Shown: positions 40,543 to 47,746 of the stretch, in pieces
Position numbering within the stretch: position 1 is the first letter of the stretch
Layout: each line of letters opens with the position of its first letter
Source: Micromonospora haikouensis
Lineage (GTDB): Bacteria; Actinomycetota; Actinomycetes; Mycobacteriales; Micromonosporaceae
Assembly (NCBI RefSeq): GCF_900091595.1
Contig: NZ_FMCW01000039.1
Location: 1 to 52,625 of the forward strand
DNA: 52,625 nucleotides
Direction of reading: 5' to 3'
Translations under genes and position numbers: made by a program
The notes under the pieces: generated by a model
What the model was told of the DNA's origin: nothing
The model's input: only the letters and a program-made list of their open reading frames with translations
Database searches by the model: none

Positions 40543-41796
40543 TCACCAGGTGCCGTCGTCGTGGACGCGGGCGGGAGCCCGGCCGAGCAGCAGGGTGGTC
40601 AGGGCGGCGTCGATGTCGTCGCCGAGGAACCACTCGCCGGCCTGGTCCAGCGCGAAGACCCGGCCCCGCTCGTCGACGGCGATGATGCTCTCCTGGTTTT
40701 CCGTGCCGAGGGGGAACAGCCGTACGCCGAGCACGGCGGCGAAGTCCGCGAGCGTGTCGGCGTTGTGGGCGACCAGGTGCGGCATGATGTCGAACCGCGA
40801 GATCCACACCTGCTGGCCGGGGCCGCGCCGAGACCCGATCAGGCCGGGGAACCGGGTGATGGCCTCCACCGCCGCGGGGAACGCGACGTGCGTGTGGTTG
40901 GCCCCGGCGACGGCCGTGACGTCCCGCACGGCGGCGGCGGCCATGATCTCGTCCCCGACGTGCGGGGCCCAGCCGGCGGCGACGAGGGCGTGGGCCACCT
41001 CGTCGGGGAAGCGGCCCGGCTCGGGTGCCGGAGCCGGATCCGGCACCCGGGGCTGCCGGAATCCCAGGTCGGACCAGGGGAGTACGTTCATGTGCACCAG
41101 GAACCGCAGGCACGAGTCGCAGGGGCGGTCGCCCGGCCCGCCGGCCGGGTCGCCCGGCTCGCGCACCCAGTACAGCTCGAACTGGCTGCCCGCGAAGAGG
41201 ACCCGCGCCTCGTCGAGGGTCGCCGGGGCCCGCCCCTCGGCAACGCGCTGGTGGTCGTGTTCGTGCAGGACGTCCGACACGACGATCAGCTCGGCGTGCC
41301 GGTCCACCCCCCGGACCAGGTGGCCGGGCGGCTGCGCGTCCAGGTATTCCCGGACGAGCCGGTGGTGCCGCAGCACCGCCTCGCCCTTGGCGCCCCACGC
41401 GCGGTGCATCCGGCCGCCCACGGTCAGGTGCGCGGCCGTGCCGGGGGTCGGCAGGCGACGGATCTCGCGGAGCAACTGACTCGCCGGGTCGACGGTGCGC
41501 GGCGCGGGCTGCGCCGGGCGGCTGCGCCGGTACATCTCCCGCACGGCGGGGAACGGCAGGCGCGGCCACGTCGAGACCTCGCCGGTCTCCTTGTCCACCA
41601 CCGTGGTCGGCAGGTCGCCCGGGGGGACCGCGGCCGACGCGGTCACCGTCGACGTGATCAGGTAGCCGAGGTCGAACTCCTCGACCAGCGGGGCGCACTC
41701 GTGCCCGAGGCGCTGGGAGTCCCGGTGGGCCCAGACGGTGGCGAGCTGTTCGGCCTGCTGACGGTCGATCACCCACCCGAAGTTACCGGACCCCAC
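40543..41796 (-). CDS. YwqJ-like deaminase fused to SUKH-3-like domain
   Basis: The product has 417 residues from GTG 41794-41796; a GTG at 41772 (MIDRQQAEQL) is an alternative start. The first part carries a cytidine-deaminase-type zinc motif: DRHAELIVVSDVL with H167 and E169, and DRPCDSCLRFL with C226 and C229. This matches the YwqJ-related putative deaminases found as polymorphic toxins. From about residue 268 the sequence resembles SUKH-3: FPDEVAHALVAAGWAPHVGD, AVEAITRFPGL, GVRLFPLGTENQESIIAVDE and FALDQAGEWFLGDDIDAAL. SUKH domains are immunity proteins, so the fusion of both in one chain is unusual. It is divergent from the type VII secretion-style genes. Confidence 0.72.
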   Translation of the reverse strand: MGSGNFGWVIDRQQAEQLATVWAHRDSQRLGHECAPLVEEFDLGYLITSTVTASAAVPPGDLPTTVVDKETGEVSTWPRLPFPAVREMYRRSRPAQPAPRTVDPASQLLREIRRLPTPGTAAHLTVGGRMHRAWGAKGEAVLRHHRLVREYLDAQPPGHLVRGVDRHAELIVVSDVLHEHDHQRVAEGRAPATLDEARVLFAGSQFELYWVREPGDPAGGPGDRPCDSCLRFLVHMNVLPWSDLGFRQPRVPDPAPAPEPGRFPDEVAHALVAAGWAPHVGDEIMAAAAVRDVTAVAGANHTHVAFPAAVEAITRFPGLIGSRRGPGQQVWISRFDIMPHLVAHNADTLADFAAVLGVRLFPLGTENQESIIAVDERGRVFALDQAGEWFLGDDIDAALTTLLLGRAPARVHDDGTW

Positions 41797-41852
41797 GGAA
41801 TCCGTGGCGCCCGGTATGGTCTGCCGTACCGAGGGTGACGGGGAGGTCGGCG

Positions 41853-42275
41853 TTGGCCGAGAGCGTGGACCGGGAGGCCAACCGGGCGCTGCGAGCCCGG
41901 TTCGACGAGGTGCACGGGCAATACCGCCAGCTCCGTTCCGGTTTGGACGAGCTGCGGACCAGGCTCGCGGAGCTGCGGGTCACCGCGCGCTCCGACGACG
42001 GTCAGGTGACCGTGGTGGCCGGTGCCCGGGGCGACGTCGTCTCGGTGGAGCTCACCCCCGCCGCCCTCCAGGCCCGCGACGCCAGGGCCCTGAGCGGCAA
42101 GATCACCTCGACGGTGCACCGCGCCACCGCCGCCGCGGTCGCCGCCACCCAGGACCTGGTGGCCGGCTACCTGCCGGCCGGGTCGGGGGCGATGGAGTTC
42201 CTCCGCACCGGTGACTTCGACACCCTGCTGGGCCGGGCCGACGCCGTCATGCGGGGCGGGGAGCGACCGACGTGA
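41853..42275 (+). CDS. YbaB/EbfC-like protein of a type VII secretion-style locus
   Basis: The product is 140 residues from TTG 41853, chosen because GGGGAGG lies six bases upstream; a GTG at 41835 is in frame but overlaps that site. The chain is a helix (ANRALRARFDEVHGQYRQLR), a small beta portion (DGQVTVVAGARGDVVSVELT), and a second helix, like the nucleoid-associated YbaB/EbfC fold. In actinobacteria such short proteins are often encoded directly upstream of WXG-type secretion targets and toxins, where their role is unknown. The stop overlaps the next start by four bases, giving translational coupling. Confidence 0.78.
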   Translation: MAESVDREANRALRARFDEVHGQYRQLRSGLDELRTRLAELRVTARSDDGQVTVVAGARGDVVSVELTPAALQARDARALSGKITSTVHRATAAAVAATQDLVAGYLPAGSGAMEFLRTGDFDTLLGRADAVMRGGERPT

Positions 42276-42616
42276 CCGACGGGCAGCTCTGGCTGGATCC
42301 GGGCCGCGCGCGGCGCGGCGGGGCCGACCTGACCTCCGCCGGCGAGGCCGTCACCGACCGGCGGGCCCAGGTGGGGGGCCAGCTCGCGGCGGCCAGCGCC
42401 GCCCGCCCCTGGGGGCGCGACGACATCGGCGCGGCGTTCGAGAAGCAGTACCGGGGGTTCGAGGAGACGCTGCTGCGGGCCTGGGCGGGCCTCGGCCGGG
42501 CGCTGGAGCACCTGGGCGAGGACGTCGTGCGCTCGGTGGACAACTCCGTGCGCACCGACGCGCACAACGCCGGCCGACTCGACCGGATCTCCGACCAGCG
42601 GCCCGCCGGGCGCTGA
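42272..42616 (+). CDS. Small type VII secretion target-like protein (WXG-like)
   Basis: The product has 114 residues from GTG 42272 (overlapping the upstream stop). It is a predicted helical hairpin with DPGRARRGGADLTSAGEAVT, then the turn PWGRDDIGAAFEKQYRGFEE and the second helix TLLRAWAGLGRALEHLGEDV. A WXG-like turn (PWGRD) and length of about 110 residues suit the ESX/WXG100-related secretion partners. These dimerise with the N-terminal domain of a large effector to direct it to the secretion machinery. The effector gene follows after 16 bases with its own Shine-Dalgarno sequence. No secretion ATPase gene is in the window. Confidence 0.8.
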   Translation: MTDGQLWLDPGRARRGGADLTSAGEAVTDRRAQVGGQLAAASAARPWGRDDIGAAFEKQYRGFEETLLRAWAGLGRALEHLGEDVVRSVDNSVRTDAHNAGRLDRISDQRPAGR

Positions 42617-42632
42617 CCACTCGGAGGCCCCC

Positions 42633-45600
42633 GTGACCCTGCTGCCGAGCCCTATCCCGCACCCGCTGGACTACGCGCCCTGGGAGCTGCCCGGCTGGGT
42701 CTACGAGGCGCTCGACTGGGTGATCGGGGTCGAGTGGCCGGAGGGCAACGAGAAGGCGGTCTGGGACCTGGCCGACCAGTGGTACGCCGTGGCCGACGCC
42801 CTCGCCGGTCCGCGCGCCGACGCGGTCGCCGCCGCCGGTGAGGTCCGCAGCGGGTACGGCGGGATCGGTGCGGTCGCGGAGGCGTTCGACGCGGCCTGGA
42901 AGCGGGTGGCCGAGGGCGACGAGGCCCCGCTGCCGGTGCTGCTGGCAGTCAGCGGCGACCTCGGCCGGCTCGTCGAGGAGTGCGGCTGCGACATCGAGGG
43001 CGCCAAGCTCGAAGTCTGGATCGAGCTGGGCATCCTCGTCGTCGAGCTGCTCTCCCTCGCGGTGGCGGCGGTGCTCACCGCCGGTGCCGCCTCGCCCGCC
43101 GCCGGTGCCGCGATCGCCGCCAGCCGCTTCGTCGTGCAGCAGATCTTCAAGAAGCTGCTGGCCCAGCTCGCCCGCAAGACCCTCAAGCAGGGCCTGAAGG
43201 AGGCCGGCGAGCGCGCCGCCAAGCGGGTGGCCGAGGGGGGCATGCGCGGCCTCGCCCGGAAAGCGGCGCGGGGCGGGCTGGAGGAGGCAGCCGAGGAGTC
43301 GGGGATCACGCTCGCCACGCAGGCGTACCAGAACTCGACCGGCCGTCGGCACGGCCTGGACCTGACCGACGCGGGGATGTCCGCGCTCGGCGGCCTGGCG
43401 GGCGGGGCGGCGGCGCCGCTGGCCGGCCTCGGGCGGCACGCGACCGGCCGGGCGGCCCGGGTCGGCGAGCACTTCGGCCGGGAGATGACCGGCGAGATGA
43501 TCGCCGACCAGGCGGCCAACCTCGCCACCGGGCAGGGCCTGGTGTCGCTGGAGGACGCGGCGCGGGCCGCCGCGTCCGGGGCCACCGGGTCGACCACCGC
43601 GCAGACCGACGCGGCGCTGCAGCATCGCCTCGACGGCCGGATGGCCGCTCTCGCGGGGGCGTCCTTCGCCCCACCCGACCTCGGCGCGCTCGCCCCGGCC
43701 CCGACCGATGCGACGCCCGCTCCGGCCCCGACCGACGGCACCCTCGGCGCGGGCCCGGAGCGTCCCCCCGTCCCGCTGCCGCGCGACGGGGGAGGGCCCG
43801 CCATCGTCCCGGTCCTCGGGGCGGCCGGGCCGGATCCCGGCCCCGTCGCCCCGGCCACGGTCGAGGCGGCCGGCGACGCGCTGCGGACGCACCACCCGTC
43901 GTCCCTACCCGAGTCGTCGCTCGTGGCCGCCCACGCCGCCGGCCCGGTCGACGGCGGCCACCTCGGCCACGTGTCGGCCGCATCGGCGCAGGCGCCGACG
44001 GAGCCTGCGGCGCAGTCGTCGGCGCAGTCGCCGGCCACGCCCGGCGCGACCGACGGGTCGGGGATCTCCCGCGCGACGGTCAGCCTGACGCTGTCCTCGG
44101 TCGCCCCGGTCGAGCCACCGCAGCTCGACACGCGGGGAGCCGGCGCCCTGCCCGCGCCCGTCGCCGCTGCCACCGTCGCCGACGGCGTCGCGCCGCACAC
44201 CGGCGGCGCGCCGGGGACTCCGACAGCGCCCCACCTGCCGGCCTCGACGAGCGGCACCGTCGCGCCGCCCCCGGTGACCCCGCCGACGGTCGGCACGGGC
44301 CCGGCGGGCACGGCCAGGCCGGCGGCCCCCGGACACGACGGCCCGCTCCCGCCGCCGCCCCGTTTTCCGCTGCTCCGCTCGCTGGATCCGCGGTCGCAGT
44401 CTGCGGATCATCCCGTCCCGCCGCCGCGCAGGTCACCCGAGTGGCAGGCCAGGCAGCGGGCCGAACGCGAGGCATACGACCGGCATCGCTACCAGGCCCG
44501 CTTCCACCAGCAGCGCGCCCTGCACGAGGACAACCGGCGATATGACGACTCCCAGGAGCTACGTTCCCGGTACGAGTTCTTCCAGCGACGCGCCAGCGAG
44601 TACGCCGCCTACGCGCTCAACCTGAAGCACCGCGGGCAGGACTACCTCGCGACGTCGTGGCACCGGATGGCGGTGGCGGACGAGCGGGCCGCCCACGAGT
44701 CGCGGGAGTTGGCTGACGCGGTGCTCGCCGGCACGGTCACGCCGCAGTTCGTCGAGGTCAGCGACCCCCTCGACTTCTACTCGATCAACACGGACGATCC
44801 GTCGCTCGTCGTCGGGGAGGTGAACACCGACGGCCCCTCGGCGCTGACCGGAGACGACCACCCGCCGCCGATCGACCGGTCCCGCCGGTACGGGCAGTGG
44901 GGCGGGCTCCGGCCCCCGCTGGCGCTGCACCAGTCCGACCTCGAACGCGCGATGCCCCGCGACGCCGGCGGGCGGGTCCTGCGCACCGCCGACCCCCGCC
45001 GGGGCGGCTGGTTCCGGCTCGCCAACGACGGCGGGCCGGCCGCCGACCCGACCCGGGGCATCAACTGCCTGGACTGCACCCTGTCCCTGTACGAGACGTG
45101 GATGCACGGTCGCCCCCGGGTCTCCGCGCCCCGCACCTTCGACGCGTACGCCGCAGGGGACATCAGCCGGCCGCTCGGCGGGGAGCTCGGCGGCCCGGGG
45201 CGCGTCGAGGACGCCACCGGCGGGCGCTTCCAGAAGCTCGTCGACCCCGACGACGGCACTCCCGCCGACGACAGGTGGAGTGTCGTCAACCGGGGGTTCG
45301 GCAGCGTCGAGAGGCAGCTCCGCGCCGGAGGGCACGGCAGCTACGCGTTCCTCATCACCACGTACGAGGGCGGCGGGTCGCATGCCTGGGTGGCGCTGAA
45401 CCAGAACGGCGGCGTGCTCTACCTGGATCCGCAGAGCGGAATCGTGTCCGACATGCCGATCTACATGCACAGCGGGCTGCCGGCCCCGCACAACGTGACC
45501 GGCATCGACGCCCTGGTCCTCGGGCCGGACGGGCGGCCGATGCCGTTCGCCGGGTTCGGGCCGGGGCAGTTCAGCCAGCGTGCCGAGGTGACGGAGCAGC

Positions 45601-46979
45601 GGCAACGGCCGCAGCCGGAGGACCGGTCGCGGGAGTGGCGGCCCGGCCCCGACGACCCCACGGACGACGAGCTGTACGTCAACCGGATGCACCTGCTCGA
45701 AGGCCCTGGTTCGCTCAGCCCGGTGCCGCGAGGAACCGATGGCACCACGGAGAGCGGGAGCTTGCCTTCACCCGGGGCAAGAGACGAGGAAACCGCCGAG
45801 GCCAGGGAGCGACGTGTTCGCAGGGAGGCTCGCGCCCAGCGTCTCTCGGACGGCATCTCGGTCGAGGAAGTCGTTTCGGCCAGCTCTGATCTTGACCAGA
45901 TTCTCTCTGCGGGCGTCACACCAGCCGAGCTGGCCGGCCGGCTGGACGACGCGAACCTGCGTCGACTCGTTCCACGCCTTGATGATGGGGCGGCGAGGGA
46001 TTTGGCGAGGCTGCTCAGAGACCCCGACATTCGGCAGATGCTCGCCGACACCTGGGAGTCGCCGCCGCCCCGGGAACCGCTGCTTGCGCCGACATTGTTG
46101 AAGCAGCTTGCGCTGACTCCCGATGTGGTGCAGCTCATTCTGGCGGCCCCGGAACTCGCCAACTCCATGGCGGCACGGCCTGTGACGCTGAACCACCTGG
46201 CAATGCACCAGCAGGCGATCGATGTTGTCGCCTCGGCTCTTGCAGAGGTCACGTGGGAAGCCCTCGGGCAGTCGGCAATCGAAGAAAACCCCAAGCCTGG
46301 GGCCACGCCACTGAAGCCCGCCCACCTCCGAATCAGTGCTAGCGTCAGGATTCCAGCCAGCGTTATCGGCCAACCTGGCTTCGGCCGTAGTCGACGGGGA
46401 GATGCTTCCTACCGGGCCGAATACCTCGATGGTCTCTATGTCGCAGCCGAGGGCGTGCAGCCTGAGTTGTCAAATCTCGCGCAGCGGCTGGCAGAGTCTG
46501 GCGGGCGGAGAGTCGGCAAAGCCGGCTGGCGGCGGGGGCCAAAGGAGCGCGGAAGGGTCAGAGATAAGATCGACGAGTACGAGGGGGACGCTTCGCGCCT
46601 CGTTGATCTGGCCGGGGCTAAAGTCGAGTTCGAATCCCTCGACGACTTGTATGAGGCTCTTGAGCGGTTGACCGGGTTTCCCGAGGTGCAGATCGTAAGG
46701 TTCAAAGACCGATTCAAGGTCCCGCAAAGCAGTGGCTACCGCGATATCCTGCTCGTGCTGAGGATGCGAAATGGGCACTTGGCGGAGCTTCGCCTCCACT
46801 TGGCCAGTCTGGATCGGATAGCGCTCTGGGAGCATGCTCTGTACGAGGTTCGGCGGGACATCGAGTCGTTGGCGCGCCAGGAGGATAGAATGATGTCGGC
46901 ACGTGAGCGGGCTATATGTAACGCTATCTTGAAGCGCGAGCAGCAGTTGTTCCAGCGAGCACTCGAAGAGAATCTGTAA
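42633..46979 (+). CDS. Large polymorphic toxin: CpnT-like N-terminus, papain-like deamidase, RelA/SpoT-like tip
   Basis: This gene encodes 1448 residues from GTG 42633 (GGAGG upstream). The N-terminal about 330 residues match the WXG-like region of CpnT-type secreted proteins: YAPWELPGWVYEALDWVIG, a hydrophobic stretch ELLSLAVAAVLTAGAASPAA, and a long amphipathic helix. About 330-620 is a Pro/Ala/Thr linker, then a charged coiled stretch. At 790-970 there is a papain-fold toxin (glutamine-deamidase-like): INCLDCTLSLYETWMHG (C812/C815), GGSHAWVALN (H917), and LYLDPQSG (D932). The C-terminus (about 1250-1448) is RelA/SpoT-like: YEGDASRLVDLAGAKVEF (D1325), IVRFKDRFKVPQSSGYRD, and HLAELRLHL (E1385). 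It is predicted secreted by a type VII system and toxic to competing cells. Confidence 0.85.
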   Translation: MTLLPSPIPHPLDYAPWELPGWVYEALDWVIGVEWPEGNEKAVWDLADQWYAVADALAGPRADAVAAAGEVRSGYGGIGAVAEAFDAAWKRVAEGDEAPLPVLLAVSGDLGRLVEECGCDIEGAKLEVWIELGILVVELLSLAVAAVLTAGAASPAAGAAIAASRFVVQQIFKKLLAQLARKTLKQGLKEAGERAAKRVAEGGMRGLARKAARGGLEEAAEESGITLATQAYQNSTGRRHGLDLTDAGMSALGGLAGGAAAPLAGLGRHATGRAARVGEHFGREMTGEMIADQAANLATGQGLVSLEDAARAAASGATGSTTAQTDAALQHRLDGRMAALAGASFAPPDLGALAPAPTDATPAPAPTDGTLGAGPERPPVPLPRDGGGPAIVPVLGAAGPDPGPVAPATVEAAGDALRTHHPSSLPESSLVAAHAAGPVDGGHLGHVSAASAQAPTEPAAQSSAQSPATPGATDGSGISRATVSLTLSSVAPVEPPQLDTRGAGALPAPVAAATVADGVAPHTGGAPGTPTAPHLPASTSGTVAPPPVTPPTVGTGPAGTARPAAPGHDGPLPPPPRFPLLRSLDPRSQSADHPVPPPRRSPEWQARQRAEREAYDRHRYQARFHQQRALHEDNRRYDDSQELRSRYEFFQRRASEYAAYALNLKHRGQDYLATSWHRMAVADERAAHESRELADAVLAGTVTPQFVEVSDPLDFYSINTDDPSLVVGEVNTDGPSALTGDDHPPPIDRSRRYGQWGGLRPPLALHQSDLERAMPRDAGGRVLRTADPRRGGWFRLANDGGPAADPTRGINCLDCTLSLYETWMHGRPRVSAPRTFDAYAAGDISRPLGGELGGPGRVEDATGGRFQKLVDPDDGTPADDRWSVVNRGFGSVERQLRAGGHGSYAFLITTYEGGGSHAWVALNQNGGVLYLDPQSGIVSDMPIYMHSGLPAPHNVTGIDALVLGPDGRPMPFAGFGPGQFSQRAEVTEQRQRPQPEDRSREWRPGPDDPTDDELYVNRMHLLEGPGSLSPVPRGTDGTTESGSLPSPGARDEETAEARERRVRREARAQRLSDGISVEEVVSASSDLDQILSAGVTPAELAGRLDDANLRRLVPRLDDGAARDLARLLRDPDIRQMLADTWESPPPREPLLAPTLLKQLALTPDVVQLILAAPELANSMAARPVTLNHLAMHQQAIDVVASALAEVTWEALGQSAIEENPKPGATPLKPAHLRISASVRIPASVIGQPGFGRSRRGDASYRAEYLDGLYVAAEGVQPELSNLAQRLAESGGRRVGKAGWRRGPKERGRVRDKIDEYEGDASRLVDLAGAKVEFESLDDLYEALERLTGFPEVQIVRFKDRFKVPQSSGYRDILLVLRMRNGHLAELRLHLASLDRIALWEHALYEVRRDIESLARQEDRMMSARERAICNAILKREQQLFQRALEENL

Positions 46980-46991
46980 GGGGCGGGTCAG

Positions 46992-47429
46992 GTGGAAGTT
47001 GCTCCAGGGCTTATTCTTCCTTCCTACTATCTCTACTACGCATGTCCGGTGAAGATCGTAGAGACGCCGGAGGGCGGCGCTCGGGTCTGGCGCGTGTCGG
47101 TCGACACGGGTGGTTGGAAAGAACGTAACGACCTGTTCCCGGAAATTGTATTTGCGGTCGGTGGAGAGGTTTTCGCACGTTCTGCCGATGAGTTTGTGCA
47201 GGACGTCGAGCAGTATCGCGGCCACTACCTTTCCGGTAAAGGGCCGATCTTCGCGCTGTACGAAACCGTGAAGGCAATAGTCGACGTTGAGGCGCGGGAA
47301 GGTCGTTACCTAACGGACCGGGAGGCAGCCCTGGTCCAGGGCATCAGACGGCGGACGTTCGTCATGTTCGAGGAGCAGTTGCAGCGGGAGGGTGACCCCG
47401 GCGCGGATCCGACCATCGCCGCCTCGTAG
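46992..47429 (+). CDS. Probable immunity protein for the upstream toxin
   Basis: The product is 145 residues from GTG 46992, 12 bases after the toxin stop. I do not recognise a family. The sequence is acidic-aromatic in the first half (LPSYYLYYACPVKIVETPEG, WRVSVDTGGWKERNDLFPEI) and helical in the second (DEFVQDVEQYRGHYLSGKG, EREGRYLTDREAALVQ-like). It has no signal peptide or membrane segment. The gene position directly behind a toxin tip, its small size, and its lower GC like the tip make it the natural candidate for the cytoplasmic immunity protein that binds and neutralises the RelA/SpoT-like domain. This is a positional inference. Confidence 0.65.
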   Translation: MEVAPGLILPSYYLYYACPVKIVETPEGGARVWRVSVDTGGWKERNDLFPEIVFAVGGEVFARSADEFVQDVEQYRGHYLSGKGPIFALYETVKAIVDVEAREGRYLTDREAALVQGIRRRTFVMFEEQLQREGDPGADPTIAAS

Positions 47430-47611
47430 CAGCTGGCGGGCATACCCGTAGATCTTGGTGCGAAACGGACCCGCCTGGGGTGACTTCGCACCCAGCCCTC
47501 CCCTCGGCACGTCTGGGGGCGGGATGGGGCAGGAACCCGGTGGACGTGGGTGGCGGGGGTGAGGCTATTATTAGTCCCGCACGCCGCCCGGCCCGCCGGA
47601 GCGGAGCGCGT

Positions 47612-47685
47612 GGTGGCTGTAGCTCAGTTGGCAGAGCACCGGGTTGTGGTCCCGGTTGTCGTGGGTTCAATTCCCATCAGTCACC
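47612..47685 (+). tRNA. tRNA-His (GTG anticodon)
   Basis: The cloverleaf has acceptor GTGGCTG/CAGTCAC, D-arm GCTCAGTTGGCAGAGC, anticodon loop TTGTGGT with GTG, and T-arm GTGGGTTCAATTCCCAT. The extra G at 47612 (G-1) faces C73, the hallmark of tRNA-His. No CCA is encoded. The preceding 47430-47611 has no gene. Confidence 0.95.
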
Positions 47686-47691
47686 CTCAGC

Positions 47692-47725
47692 ACGAAGGCC
47701 CCCTCCGCTCGGAGGGGGCCTTCGT
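47692..47725. terminator. Terminator after tRNA-His and the L,D-transpeptidase
   Basis: ACGAAGGCCCCCTCCG and CGGAGGGGGCCTTCGT are exact inverted arms around a two-base loop. Lying between tRNA-His and the convergent transpeptidase, it probably works in both directions. Confidence 0.8.
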
Positions 47726-47746
47726 CGTTGCCGCCCGGGGCCGGGG

